Below are positions 1-9,786 of a stretch of 64,000 bases of DNA, piece after piece. This stretch comes from Apostichopus japonicus. Its lineage: Eukaryota > Echinodermata > Holothuroidea > Aspidochirotida > Stichopodidae. The stretch lies in NCBI RefSeq assembly GCF_037975245.1, contig NC_092577.1, forward strand, positions 15,390,013 through 15,454,012, given 5' to 3'. Made by a program: the position numbers and the translations under genes. Within the stretch, counting starts at the first letter, position 1. Every line of letters starts with the position of its first letter. Under the pieces are notes generated by a model. The model was not told where the DNA came from. It ran no database searches and saw only the letters and a program-made list of their open reading frames with translations.

Positions 1-1330
1 TACCATATGTCACGCCTGCATTGTATTTTAGCATTCCTTGTGGTTGGAAATTTCCACCGGGCAGCCTAGGCCTTTGCAAATTGTTCATTTCTGCTTTCGA
101 GTAATGTATGCAAATTCCAGGAGGTGAACAATGGGGAGACGGGTTCTTCTCGAGTAATGTATGTAGATCCGAGCAAGTGCATAATGGGAAACGGGTACAT
201 CGGAATTCGTAGATTGTGCTTTGGCGGGTAAGGGCAGGGGTCAACTTAAGGTCGCTATATAAGGATTGGGGTGTGGTTGGATGAGGCATTCTGTGTGAGT
301 CTCACCACCGTCCGGTCTTCGCCGTCTTATCCCTCGGCTTCTGTGTGTTAGCCGTTATCCAGGCTTCTTTGTATGAGCCTAGGCTTCTTTGTATGAGCCT
401 AAAGACTGGGAACGTTGATATTTTGTGGCGTTGCGTTTTAGCCTAAGCCATATCAGCGTATCCTGAGGATTACTGTGTGTATCCGTTCTTGTCTTATTCG
501 ACGAAATCATTTTGGACACATTTCTGTGTGTATGTACACCGCAAAGGGCCGTTTTACTGTGTGTTACGTCCCTGGCCGTTTGACCAAGTTAATCCGGGAT
601 TTACTAATAGGACGATCCCGTAAGTTGATTTTTTGTCCGTGTTACGCATTTAAGTGGTATCTGTATTTTTGATCGCACAGTAGGGTTTGTGGAGAAATTA
701 ATGTATTGTATTTCAAAGAGTCCTCGATCTATGGCTCGCAATTCAGTCAGTTTGGTAAAATGTTTAGCCATGCTTAGGCATACGAATTTGTAATTGTTTA
801 GGGTCAAATGCGTTTAAAGCATTTAAGGTATTTTTAGGTCGTATAAGTGTGTGCGAATTATAAGTTCGCCTTAGTGCCTTTGGTTGGGTTGATTGATTTT
901 GTATATTACCATATGTAGTGGAACGGGTAGTTATCGCCAATTTGAGGGCGTTCTAACCATGCTCTGTTTCCAAACATCGGGCTGCCGCCATTTTGTTATT
1001 GTGATATGTAGTATCGAGTAGCTATTATGTGTTTCATGGTAAGGGTTGACCCGGAGGTTCTTGGTATTATTTGGTAAATAGTGATACCATATTGGTTGTG
1101 TGTTGCTTGTTGACTTTACGTCAGATAGAGGCTCTTGACGTCATAGTTTGACAATATTCGTTGGTATAGATATAAGTATAGCCATGTGTTTGCCATTTGG
1201 CGCATGCCTGAGAGTAGTTTTGTTGTGTTTTTGTCATATAGGGTCGCAGTGTTGGGGCCCGACGGCTACGCTGGTGTGAGGGGCTCGCCGTACCGTCCGG
1301 AGCTTCCTGCAGGGTACCAGCCGGAAGAGA
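1..1330 (+). mobile_element. LTR-like retroelement leader (tentative)
   Basis: No coding region is convincing here. A TATA-type box lies at 256-262 and is followed by a GC-richer transcribed-looking leader with CTTCTTTGTATGAGCCTA repeated in tandem near 365-400. At 1253 a TGGGGCCCGAC stretch follows a CA dinucleotide, which looks like an LTR end followed by a primer-binding site. This arrangement (TATA box, leader, possible PBS) is typical of LTR retrotransposons, but no second LTR, gag or pol was found in the window, so the assignment is tentative. It could equally be an unclassified intergenic repeat. Confidence 0.25.
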
Positions 1331-1484
1331 TCTAAGCGATAGAGAAGAAATATAAGCGATAGAGAAGAAATCTAAGCGATAGAGAAGAAATCTAAGCGAT
1401 AGAGAAGAAATCTAAGCGATAGAGAAGAAATCTAAGCGATAGAGAAGAAATCTAAGCGATAGGGAAAAATTAAGCCATAGGGCA
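1331..1484. repeat. 20-bp tandem repeat, about 7 copies
   Basis: Six clean head-to-tail units of TCTAAGCGATAGAGAAGAAA run from 1331 to 1450; unit two starts TATAAGC. A degenerate seventh unit (AGGGAAAAAT ending) and an eighth fragment follow to about 1484. The near-identity of the units points to recent slippage or expansion. The array lies directly downstream of the LTR-like leader, where such leader repeats are sometimes found. No coding potential is apparent. Confidence 0.9.
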
Positions 1485-2224
1485 AATCCTTAGTAGAGTT
1501 ATTTGGAAGGGTTGGTCGGGTTAGCGAATGCTAACCGACGTGTGTATTTTTGTGTTGGGTATGTTTCTTTTGTCGAGACCAAAAAGTCATTGGTCGAGTT
1601 GTAAATAAATTATATGTTTCATTTCGCAAAATTCTTGGTGGTCTGTCATTTATTTATGTCATTCGTCTCGGGTGTCGAACGCTAAGCAGATTGAGACGTG
1701 TCCAGGTGGGGGATTACTCCTTTACTTGTGACACCATACTTGCCAAAACTTACCCACTGTGTGTTAGGGAAATACGGCAACAATGAAGTTTGGACTCCTA
1801 AAGTTCGTAATATTTTACCTCTGCAATTATCATTTTTTGTTGTAGCTGTTGCATTCCCTATCCCGTACCCGCCCTCCGTTGGGGAGGAAGTTAGGTTTAT
1901 ACTATCTCTCCCTCTGTAAAGATGACTATGAACGCAATGTAGTTGCCGTTGTATTTCCTCTAACATCTAAATATGTATGCATCTGCTCTAATTATTGATA
2001 TAATGAACTCAATTGCCTTTTGAATGTCGAAATGCTTAAATTTTATGCGGGACAAAATATGCTATGAAGTATTTGCGGACATTCTGTACCAGGACATTTC
2101 GTCCGGTGGGACTATATTTGCTGTGAGGGTGGGACACAATTTTCAGCAGATAATGTCCGACCGGACTAAATATGCTGGTACAAAGTGTCCGCGGAGACAC
2201 TTTGTACAGGGGACACTCTGTACT
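1485..2224. other. No gene seen; GTCC/GGAC-rich palindromic repeat at the end
   Basis: No open frame here resembles a known protein. From about 2045 to 2224 the sequence is full of short inverted words (GGACA...TGTCC, GTCCGACCGGAC). It contains a perfect 12-bp inverted repeat, GTACAAAGTGTC at 2178-2189 and its complement at 2196-2207, with a 6-nt spacer. It abuts the truncated LINE copy at 2225. Confidence 0.6.
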
Positions 2225-3029
2225 GTCACACCGGCCCTCGTTCACAGTTCGTTGAGGGATAAGGCCTTGAATGCAATTTTTGTCCAGGGACGTCATTCTG
2301 CCGAAGTATGGCGTTCGGTGCATTCAAGGCTGAATGGTTGCAGGCTCCGTGATCTTGCATGGAGAGTTGCACACGGTGCCTTGGTGACCAACCTAAAAAG
2401 ATATCATTGGCGATTGGGTGATGGACTGTGCCCTAGGACCGGCTGTGACAGCTTAGAGAGTACTGCTCATGTTTTTTGGCATTGTTACTTTGTAGTAAAC
2501 TTATGGGAGTGGTTCCAGACCTGGACCGACCGTGTTACGGGAGACCGTTCATGGTCGGTAGGGCAGGGCTTTATTTTATATGGGGTAGACCCTCCAGTTT
2601 GTTCGGTAGCTGTGTTGCACCGCATCATTTTTGTTTGCTCTATTGTAAAAAAACATGTTTGGCGGAATAGATGTAATTTGGTTTTTAGGGGGAAATTTGC
2701 CAGTTGGCAGGCAGTCCTGGAGGCGGTGAAGTCTGACATTCGCCTTCAGATTGAAGGCGATTTTCGCCGTTTATCTGGGGCTGCCTTTTTTGGACGCTGG
2801 TGTGCTGGGGAGGGGTTTTTCGTTTCGCTGCGTGCGGGTCGTCCTTCTGTACGTTTTTGAATGTTTCAGTGGGGGGGGGGGGTTGGGCGTTTTGTCTCTG
2901 CAGGTCGGCGGGCGTATGCTTTTTTTTGGCTCGCTAGACCTTAGTTTCGTTTGTCAGAATGGGATGGTTCGGTAGTGCCGTTTGGCCATGACGTTTTGTA
3001 TCCCGCATGGCGGGTCACGTAAAAAGCAC
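2225..3029 (+). mobile_element. 5'-truncated LINE copy 1 (Tx1/L1-like)
   Basis: Homology to the 3' part of the full-length LINE at 9615-14598 starts at about 2225 and runs to the shared 3' end (hairpin CCCGC-ATG-GCGGG, then CACGTAAAAAGC). It keeps the C-terminal part of ORF2, the poly-G tract in the 3' UTR and the terminal hairpin. 5' truncation is the usual result of incomplete target-primed reverse transcription. The flanks share GGGACA (just upstream near 2209-2215 and downstream near 3033), a possible but unproven target duplication. Confidence 0.9.
2229..2860 (+). pseudogene. LINE ORF2 C-terminal fragment
   Basis: The reading frame is open and ends at the same stop as the full-length ORF2 (both end PSVRF). 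It covers only roughly the last 210 residues: the region after reverse transcriptase and the C-terminal Cys/His segment (CPRTGCDSLESTAHVFWHC). Differences from the full-length copy are few, for example Glu-Gly for Glu-Arg in CAGEGFF and Ile for Val in CSIVKK, so this copy is young. The upstream in-frame extension to 2024 is chance and not LINE sequence. No reverse transcriptase or endonuclease remains, so the fragment is non-functional. Confidence 0.88.
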
Positions 3030-3227
3030 ATGGGGGACAATTGATAGGTTACTGAAAGCTTATTGTCCATTGTTGTGACAATCTAGGCATATACTGTACT
3101 TTAACCGAATAGATACTGTAATGAATTAAATTGGAAGATTACAGGTAGGTGGCTCAACAACTTACAGAGAATTACCAAAGGAAAAAATTGGATTCTGCGA
3201 GATAGAATTGACATGAATGAAATGCCA
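3030..3227. other. No gene seen
   Basis: AT-rich sequence without a supported feature, between LINE copy 1 and a dispersed repeat. Confidence 0.5.
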
Positions 3228-3515
3228 AGCAGTTTAGTGAATTGGTAATAATATGCTAATATATAAACATGTTTTCAATTATTATAATTGTCTATATTTT
3301 GGTCAGGGGTAGTAGATTATGTGCAGCTGTTCTTGTGAATGTGGGGCTTAATGTCAAATTTCCATTTATATATGGCATGATCCTATGCACATGGTCTGCA
3401 TAACATTTGACTTGAAGCTATCAGTGAGCAAGAATTAATATAATACATGTCATAATCTCATATCATTTATTTAAGTGTTGTTGCACAAGATCATTTAAAT
3501 TAGCTACAGGTGTTA
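3228..3515 (+). repeat. Dispersed repeat, copy 1 (partner at 59985)
   Basis: This segment matches 59985-60245 in the same orientation. Long shared blocks include AATACATGTCATAATCT and TTGTTGCACAAGATCATTTA, with scattered substitutions and small indels. It has no coding potential. It is a dispersed repeat family, class unknown. Confidence 0.85.
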
Positions 3516-3769
3516 AAGACATAAGTATTAGTTGTAGCTGTGGGTGCTATTCAGACAGTACTTGAAAGGCCCTAAGTAGTAGGTCGGTGATATAATTGAA
3601 TGTTTGGACTGTTTATGTATAACTGGGGGTGATATACAATAACTGGAAGTCATGTGATGTGGATGGTGTCCCTTTATGGCTATTGATAACATACAAAACT
3701 GGGATATCTGGAGGTTTAAGGTCTATCATATGCCAAGTGAATTGCTGCTTAGGCTTAAGTAAATCGTAT

Positions 3770-3868
3770 TGCTAAATTAAATCTTATTGTTTCATAACAT
3801 GTCAGGGAACCTTCAACCGCATGTACTGCATGTGATGCATCTAGTTAATTGCATATTGTAATATTGTG
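3770..3868 (+). repeat. Left fragment of the ~195-bp satellite
   Basis: Contains satellite words (TTTCATAACATGTCAG, CCGCATGTACTGCATG, CATCTAGTTAATTGCA) that recur in the array from 4494. It is separated from the array by the LTR-like insertion at 3869-4480. Confidence 0.65.
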
Positions 3869-4480
3869 ACGAGCCCGGCGATAGAAAGGTACTGGGGTTA
3901 TCTTGATGCCGTATTTATGATTCTTCAGGAGACGTCTCGAACGGGCGATAGAGAAAAACAATGAGTTCTGAGAAAAATAATTTGACGAGATTTGATTTGA
4001 TTATTGATTCGGTATAATTTCCTCTCTGTCGGTTTTCTTACAAGTAAGACAAAATTACAATAATTTGACTCCGTCAATTACGCAGTTTGAAGGAGTGATG
4101 AAATGGTGACGAAGGCTTGCGGGAACGTGCCGCCTTTTATACTTTACTCTAACGAAAATCCCTCTGCGCTCAATCAGAAGGCAGCTAATAACCTGCTCAT
4201 CCTGCATTAACTTAACGATATACAAATTAGTCTAGAAAGCAGGCTGATCTGCCCTGATTAGTTCGGAGTTTGGAATTCCACCCCTTTCTTATGGAAACTT
4301 CCACACCACGTGAGAAGAACCTTCTCGAATGTTCTACAGACACATCGAATCTATTTTGGGAAAAGGCCCTGTAACAAGATTCAATAAGATTTCTCGTGGG
4401 AAAACTGAATCCTCGACCTAGATGAATATATAAGGGGCCTGTAAGGTGTCTCGATGGAGTGTTTCGGTAACATCAAAGAG
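3869..4480 (+). mobile_element. LTR-like insertion in satellite (possible solo LTR)
   Basis: This block is unlike the satellite on both sides. It starts TGTGACGAGCCCGGCG, carries a TATA-type box (GAATATATAAGG) near 4423 and ends near GGTAACATCA. A TG...CA segment of about 610 bp with a TATA box near its 3' third fits a solo LTR. No target duplication could be identified and no internal retroelement genes are present, so the class is inferred. Confidence 0.4.
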
Positions 4481-4493
4481 GCAGTATTACTAT

Positions 4494-6918
4494 TTCATAA
4501 CAATATAGCAGATGACTCATCTGACATATAAACCATTGTGTAATAGACATAAAAGAATAACTGTTTTATAACATGTCAGTGACCGCATGTACTGTACAAG
4601 ATTGGTCCATTGAGTCACATTCTAATGGCATTGAGTATTGTATATGATATTGTGGAGAAGGGAGGTGGGAGTGAGACTTACGTGCATCTAGTTAATTGCA
4701 CTTAGCAGATGACTTACCTGAACTGTGAACAATTGTTTAAAAGACATATAAGAATAACTGTTTTATAACATGTCAGTGAACCGCATGTACTGTACAACAT
4801 TGGTCAATTTAGTCACATACTAATGGCATTGAGTATTGTATATGATATTGTAGACAGGGGGGGGGGGGGTAGGAGTGAGACTTAGGTGCATCTTGTTAAT
4901 TACACTTAGCAGATGACTTACCTGAACTGTGAACAATTGTTTAAAAGACATATAAGAATAACTGTTTTATAACATGTCAGTGAACCGCATGTACTGTACA
5001 ACATTGGTCAATTGAGTCACATACTAAATGCATTGAGTATTGTATATGATATTGTAGAGAGTGGAACTTAGGTGCATCTAGTTAATTGCACTTAGCAGAT
5101 GACTTACCAGAACTATGAACCATTGTTTGATAGACATATCAGAATAACTGTTTTATAACATGTCAGTGAACCGCATGTACTGTACAACATTGGTCAATCG
5201 AGTCACATACTAATGGCATTGAGTATTGTATATGATACTGTAGAGAGGGGGGGGGGAGTGAGAGTGAGACTTATGTGCATTTAGCAGGTGACTTACCTGA
5301 ACTATGAACCATTCATTAATAGACATAAAAGAATAACTGTTTTATAACATGTCAGTGAACTACAGGTACTGTACAAGAACGGTCCATTGAGTCACATACT
5401 AATTGAGTATTGTATATGATATTGTAGAGGGGGGGTAGGAGTGAGACTTAGGTACATCAAGTTCATTGTACTTAGCAGATGACTTACCAGAACTATGAAC
5501 AATTGTTTAAAAGACATATAAGAATAACTGTTTTATAACATGTCAGTGAACCGCATGTACTGTACAAGATTGGTCAATTTAGTCACATATTAATGGCATT
5601 GAGTATTGTATATGATATTGTAGAGAGGGGGTTGGGAGTGAGACTTAGGTGTATCTAGTTAATTGCACTTTGCAGATGACTTACCTGAACTATGAACCAT
5701 TGTTTAATAGACAGAAAAGAATAACTGTTTTATAACATGTCAGTGAACTACAGGTACTGTACAACATTGGTCAATCGGGTCACATACTAATGGCATTGAG
5801 TATTGTATATGATACTGTAGAGAGGGGGGGGGGTGAGAGTGAGATTTAGGTGCATCTAGTTAATTGCACTTAGCAGGTGACTTACCTGAACTATGAACCA
5901 TTCATTAATAGACATAAAAGAATAACTGTTTTATAACATGTCAGTGAACTACAGGCACTGTACAAGAACGGTCCATTGAGTCACATACTAATTGAGTATT
6001 GTATATGATATTGTAGAGGGGGGGGGGGTAGGAGTGAGACTTAGGTACATCAAGTTCATTGTACTTAGCAGATGACTTACCAGAACTATGAACAATTGTT
6101 TAAAAGACATATAAGAATAACTGTTTTATAACATGTCAGTGAACCGCATGTACTGTACCAAATTTGTCCATTGAGTCATATACTAATGGCATTGAGTATT
6201 GTATATGATATTGTAGAGAGGGGAGAGGGGGAAGGAGTGAGACTTACGTGCATCTAGTTAATTGCACTTAGCATATGACTTACCTGAACTTTAAAACATT
6301 GATTAATAGACATAAAAGAATAACTGTTTTATAACATGTACTGTACAAGATTGGTTCATTGAGTCACATACTAATGGCATTGAGTATTGTATATGATATT
6401 GTGGAGAGGGGAGGTGGGAGTGAGACTTAGGTGCATCTAGTAAATTGCACTTAGCAGATGACTTACCTGAACTATGAACCATTGTTTAATTGACATAAAA
6501 GAATAACTGTTTTATAACATGTCAGTGAACCGCATGTACTGTACAAGATTGGTCCATTGAGTGACATACTAATTGAGTATTGTATATGATATTGTAGAGA
6601 GGGGGGGGTAGGAGTGAGACTTAGGTACATCAAGTTCATTGTACTTAGCAGATGACTTACCAGAACTATAAACAATTGTTTAAAAAGAATATAAGAATAA
6701 CTGTTTTATAACATGTCAGTGAACCGCATGTACTGTACATTGGTCAATTTAGTCATTGGTCATTGGTGACATTGGGGGGGGGGGGGTGAGAGTGAGAACT
6801 ATGTTCATCTTGTTAATTACACTTAGCAGATGACTTACCTGAACTATGAACCACTGATTAAAAGACATATAAGAATAACTGTATTATAACATGTCAGTGA
6901 ACCGCATGTACTTTTAAT
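4494..6918 (+). repeat. Satellite array, ~195-bp unit, about 13 copies
   Basis: Units begin at about 4494, 4705, 4905, 5094, 5282, 5475, 5672, 5871, 6066, 6269, 6452, 6646 and 6826. Each carries GCAGATGACTTACCTGAACT, then AAGAATAACTGTTTTATAAC, a short GCATGTACTGTACAA box, GAGTATTGTATATGATATTG and a poly-G run of about 5-13 G before GAGTGAGACTTAGG. Period varies between about 180 and 210 bp, partly through the G-run. No coding potential is seen in either strand. Confidence 0.93.
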
Positions 6919-7537
6919 CTGGGGGGGGGGGGCACCGACGTCGAAGGGCACTTTACAGAAATTCGATTGGACTGATGCAGCCTGATATTTAGTACCCTTT
7001 ATAACTCTTATTTGTATTATCTTATTTGCGTATACACATCACTCCATCAACGCCCCCCCCCCCCCTCCACCCTGAAGGAAAATATGCATACTAGCACTGC
7101 AATAACCAATATGCAAATTGGGAAACAAGGAACAAGGTTTCTGTTGAGACAGAATGAGGTGAAATCATGCTAGTTGCTAATATAAGAACTTCAGAACTCT
7201 AATTCTGAACAAATTTTTCCCAGTCGAAAAAACTTTGAGTTTGACCCACAGAAATTCATTAAAAGTCAGGGGCGTAGCCAGGATTTGCAAAGTTGTATGC
7301 ACGACTATCTGAGCGGAGCGCCACCATCGGTTGGCGCGGAGCGTACAAGAAAATGTTTTGGGTTTACAATGCCCTCAGATGGCCGGAAACGGCCCTTCCC
7401 GAGTGTTCATTCTGATTCCCTGGCCTCTTGCTAACTTGAGACACCTCAATTTTTATGTAGAAAAAGGGCACATTTTTAACCTGAGGAAAAGTGGGGGGGG
7501 CACGTGCCCCCTGTGCCCCCCGGTTCCGCCGCCCTTA
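6919..7537. mobile_element. Insertion interrupting the satellite, with a MITE-like 3' part
   Basis: The satellite stops after a G-run near 6919 and resumes at 7538. The intervening ~620 bp is unrelated. Its right part (about 7267-7533) starts CAGGGGCGTAGCCAGG, contains GGCACGTGCCCCCTGTGCCCC and ends in GGTTCCGCCGCCC. The ends are imperfectly inverted, in the style of short GC-ended MITEs of marine invertebrates. The left part has no recognised feature. Confidence 0.45.
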
Positions 7538-8005
7538 GCAGGTGACTAACCTGAACTATGAACCATTGATTAATAGACATAAAAGAATAACTGTTTTATA
7601 ACATGTCAGTTACCGCATGTACTGTACAAGTTTGGTCAATTGAGTCACATACTAATGGCATTGAGTATTGTATATGATATTGTAGAGAGGGGGGGGTGAG
7701 AGTGAGACTTAGGTGCATCTAGTTAATTGCACTTAGCAGGTGACTTACCTGAACTATGAACCATTCATTAATAGACATAAAAGAATAACTGTTTTACAAC
7801 ATGTCCGTGAACCACAGGTACTGTACTGTACAAGAACGGTCCATTGAGTCACATACTAATGGCATTGAGTATTGTATATGATATTGTATAGCCGGGGGGG
7901 GGGGGTTGGGAGTGAGACTTATGTGCATCTAGTTAATTGCACTTAGCAGATGACTTACCTGAACTATGAACAATTGTTTAATTGACATTTAAGAATAACT
8001 GTTTT
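7538..8005 (+). repeat. Satellite array, right segment (about 3 units)
   Basis: Satellite units resume at about 7538, 7735 and 7946 with the same word order and G-runs as 4494-6918. The last unit breaks off after AAGAATAACTGTTTTTTAAC. Confidence 0.9.
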
Positions 8006-8340
8006 TTAACAAACCTGCTGGAAATTTCATGCTTAAATTTTAAGACTAAAATAAGGCTGAAAAGGTTTTGTCGAAATTGGAACGTTTACATGCTTAATTA
8101 TTCACTCTTACTTTTCATTCTTCAATTTAATTAAGACTGAAATAAGGATGAAAAGGTTTTGTCGAAATTGGAACGTTTTTATGCTTTATATTTCAGCCTT
8201 AATTTTCTTGCTTAATTCTGCCTTGTTTAATGATTAAATTAAGGCTGAAAAGTTTGGTGAATTCATGCTTAATCCATCTTTAATGTTCATGCTTTAAGTC
8301 AACCTAATTATGTCATGCTTGAATTCTGTAAAATTTGGTT
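8006..8340. repeat. AT-rich repeat with internal ~105-bp duplication
   Basis: Begins CCTGCTGGAAATTTCATGC. The phrase AAGGTTTTGTCGAAATTGG occurs twice about 105 bp apart. The same AAATTTCCAGCAGG edge, inverted, closes a related stretch rich in CATGCTTAA/AAGCATGAA words at about 59820-59970, so this is probably a low-complexity TE family. No coding. Confidence 0.5.
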
Positions 8341-9134
8341 CAGATATGCTGGCCAGACAATATGGCTCCCAAGTATGTTCCTCTGCATATGCAGTGATAT
8401 AGATAAAACAGTACCTTAATGATCAGGTAAGTCTTCAAATGAATAAGACAAAAAAGAAGTAGACAACAGAACGATGATAAAAACAACATGCATCATCTAC
8501 TCATCAAATGAATTAGCTGCATACTAAGTTTGAAACACTGAAAATACTGTGTGAACAAGAAAAAGAAATTTTGATCTTTGTTGACCTAAAAGAAATATGA
8601 CCTCCATGAAAGTACATTTTCTCAAAAAGTTGAAAATGTTTCAAAATCTTCATCTCCTGGCTTCAGAACACTTGGGATTTACAATTCTTGTAAAGTTGGG
8701 CAAGCCAAGGACCGGCGGCTTTCATTTCTGTCCACACTTTCGAAGAACAAATTCTTTAAGAGAAAAAGATGTTAAAGGTGTTGTTAAATACAACAAAATA
8801 ACAATTCATGGTGACCAAATAAATCATAAAACAACGTTGGTTTTGAAATAGGTTTGGGCCAAATTGGCAATCCATATTGGGAAACATTAAAACACCTCAG
8901 AATGAAAATGCAAAACCCTTTATTAAGAAGCAGATTATTATGCCGAATTTTGCTTGCAACATGGATATTAAGCATAACATCTATAGGTTGTCCTTTATCT
9001 TTTACCCATCAAGGTTCATATTATGCCCTGAGGTGCAATTCTGTGAGGCATGGCACATGCTTTTCACTACTTTCAGGGCATTGTTTTGAGGACTAATGAA
9101 GCTAAAAAGAATCACCATCATTTAAGGATCATAC
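8341..9134. other. No supported gene
   Basis: Several short plus-strand frames (8597-8851, 8854-9096, 8877-9089) overlap here, but none resembles a known family and none has convincing splice context. Probably 3' intron or flank of the minus-strand BEN gene. Confidence 0.4.
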
Positions 9135-9371
9135 CTCTTGCTGCCTGTAAACGAACAGGATCCAGAGGTACACTCTTCTCACAAGAGTTTTTGTTGACGG
9201 CGTGCCGTTTTCCCTGAGCGCACCCATTCTTCATCTCTTCTGGCGTGAACAGCAAATCTAAAACTCTCCTCAAAACTTTTTTGCTGTCTTCCCATTGGAC
9301 TGGAGATGAATGTTAGCAAGTTGCGCTTTTGTAACTAATGCTGCATACCCTTTCACCAACTCTACTTGGTC
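9135..9371 (-). CDS. BEN-domain exon
   Basis: Read on the minus strand, a CTACAG acceptor at 9372-9373 opens an exon starting DQVELVKGYAALV and continuing through LDLLFTPEEMKNG to SVPLDPVRLQAAR, closing at a GTATGA donor at 9133-9134. The order of a basic/aliphatic helix, an F-(T/S)-x-E-E-(L/M) motif and a late LDP-x-R-(L/V) motif is the signature of the BEN domain, a DNA- or protein-binding module of chromatin regulators. The frame shifts once at an A6 run (LQSNGKTAKK to KVLRRVL). One extra A would restore continuity, so the break may be a sequencing error. Upstream exons lie beyond the inserted LINE. Confidence 0.72.
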
Positions 9372-9604
9372 CTGTAGAAGAAACTGGAAAACGTTTACTT
9401 GATTTGTGACGAAACAAATAAGTTGATGCTTTTGTTAAATACCAGCCTATATAAAGCAGATTACTTACCATTGTCACTTATGTACACCCCATTGAAAAAA
9501 AAAAACTCTAATTTTGATCTGAAGACTAGTTGAAGCCAAACATGTGCTGAAGTGAAAAACTTTAAAGGATATTCCAGATGGGAAAATTATTCTTCATGAA
9601 AAAA

Positions 9605-9614
9605 GTCTACACGT
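9605..9614. repeat. LINE target-site duplication, left copy
   Basis: GTCTACACGT, identical to 14599-14608, directly flanks the 3' end of the minus-strand LINE. Confidence 0.85.
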
Positions 9615-9642
9615 GCTTTTTACGTGACCCGCCATGCGGGAT
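9615..9642 (-). other. LINE 3'-terminal hairpin
   Basis: In sense orientation the RNA ends CCCGC-ATG-GCGGG, then TCACGTAAAAAGC. All three copies keep a perfect 5-bp stem. Copy 3 has CCCGT-ATG-ACGGG, a paired substitution that preserves the stem. A 3' hairpin recognised by the reverse transcriptase is known for several LINE clades; here its role is inferred. Confidence 0.75.
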
Positions 9643-9786
9643 ACAAAACGTCACGGCCAAACGGCACTACCGAACCATCCCATTCTGACAAACGAAACTA
9701 AGGTCTAGCGAGCCAAAAAAACATGCGCCCGCCGACCTGCAGAGACAAAACGCCCAACCCCCCCCCCCCCCCCCCCACTGAAACAT

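Noticed and set aside
2024-2228. N-terminal extension of the LINE ORF2 fragment
   Set aside because: The 5' part is palindromic repeat sequence unrelated to LINE ORF2; the frame is open by chance.
3869-4480. Complete LTR retrotransposon
   Set aside because: No second LTR, gag or pol nearby, and no target duplication could be matched; at most a solo LTR.
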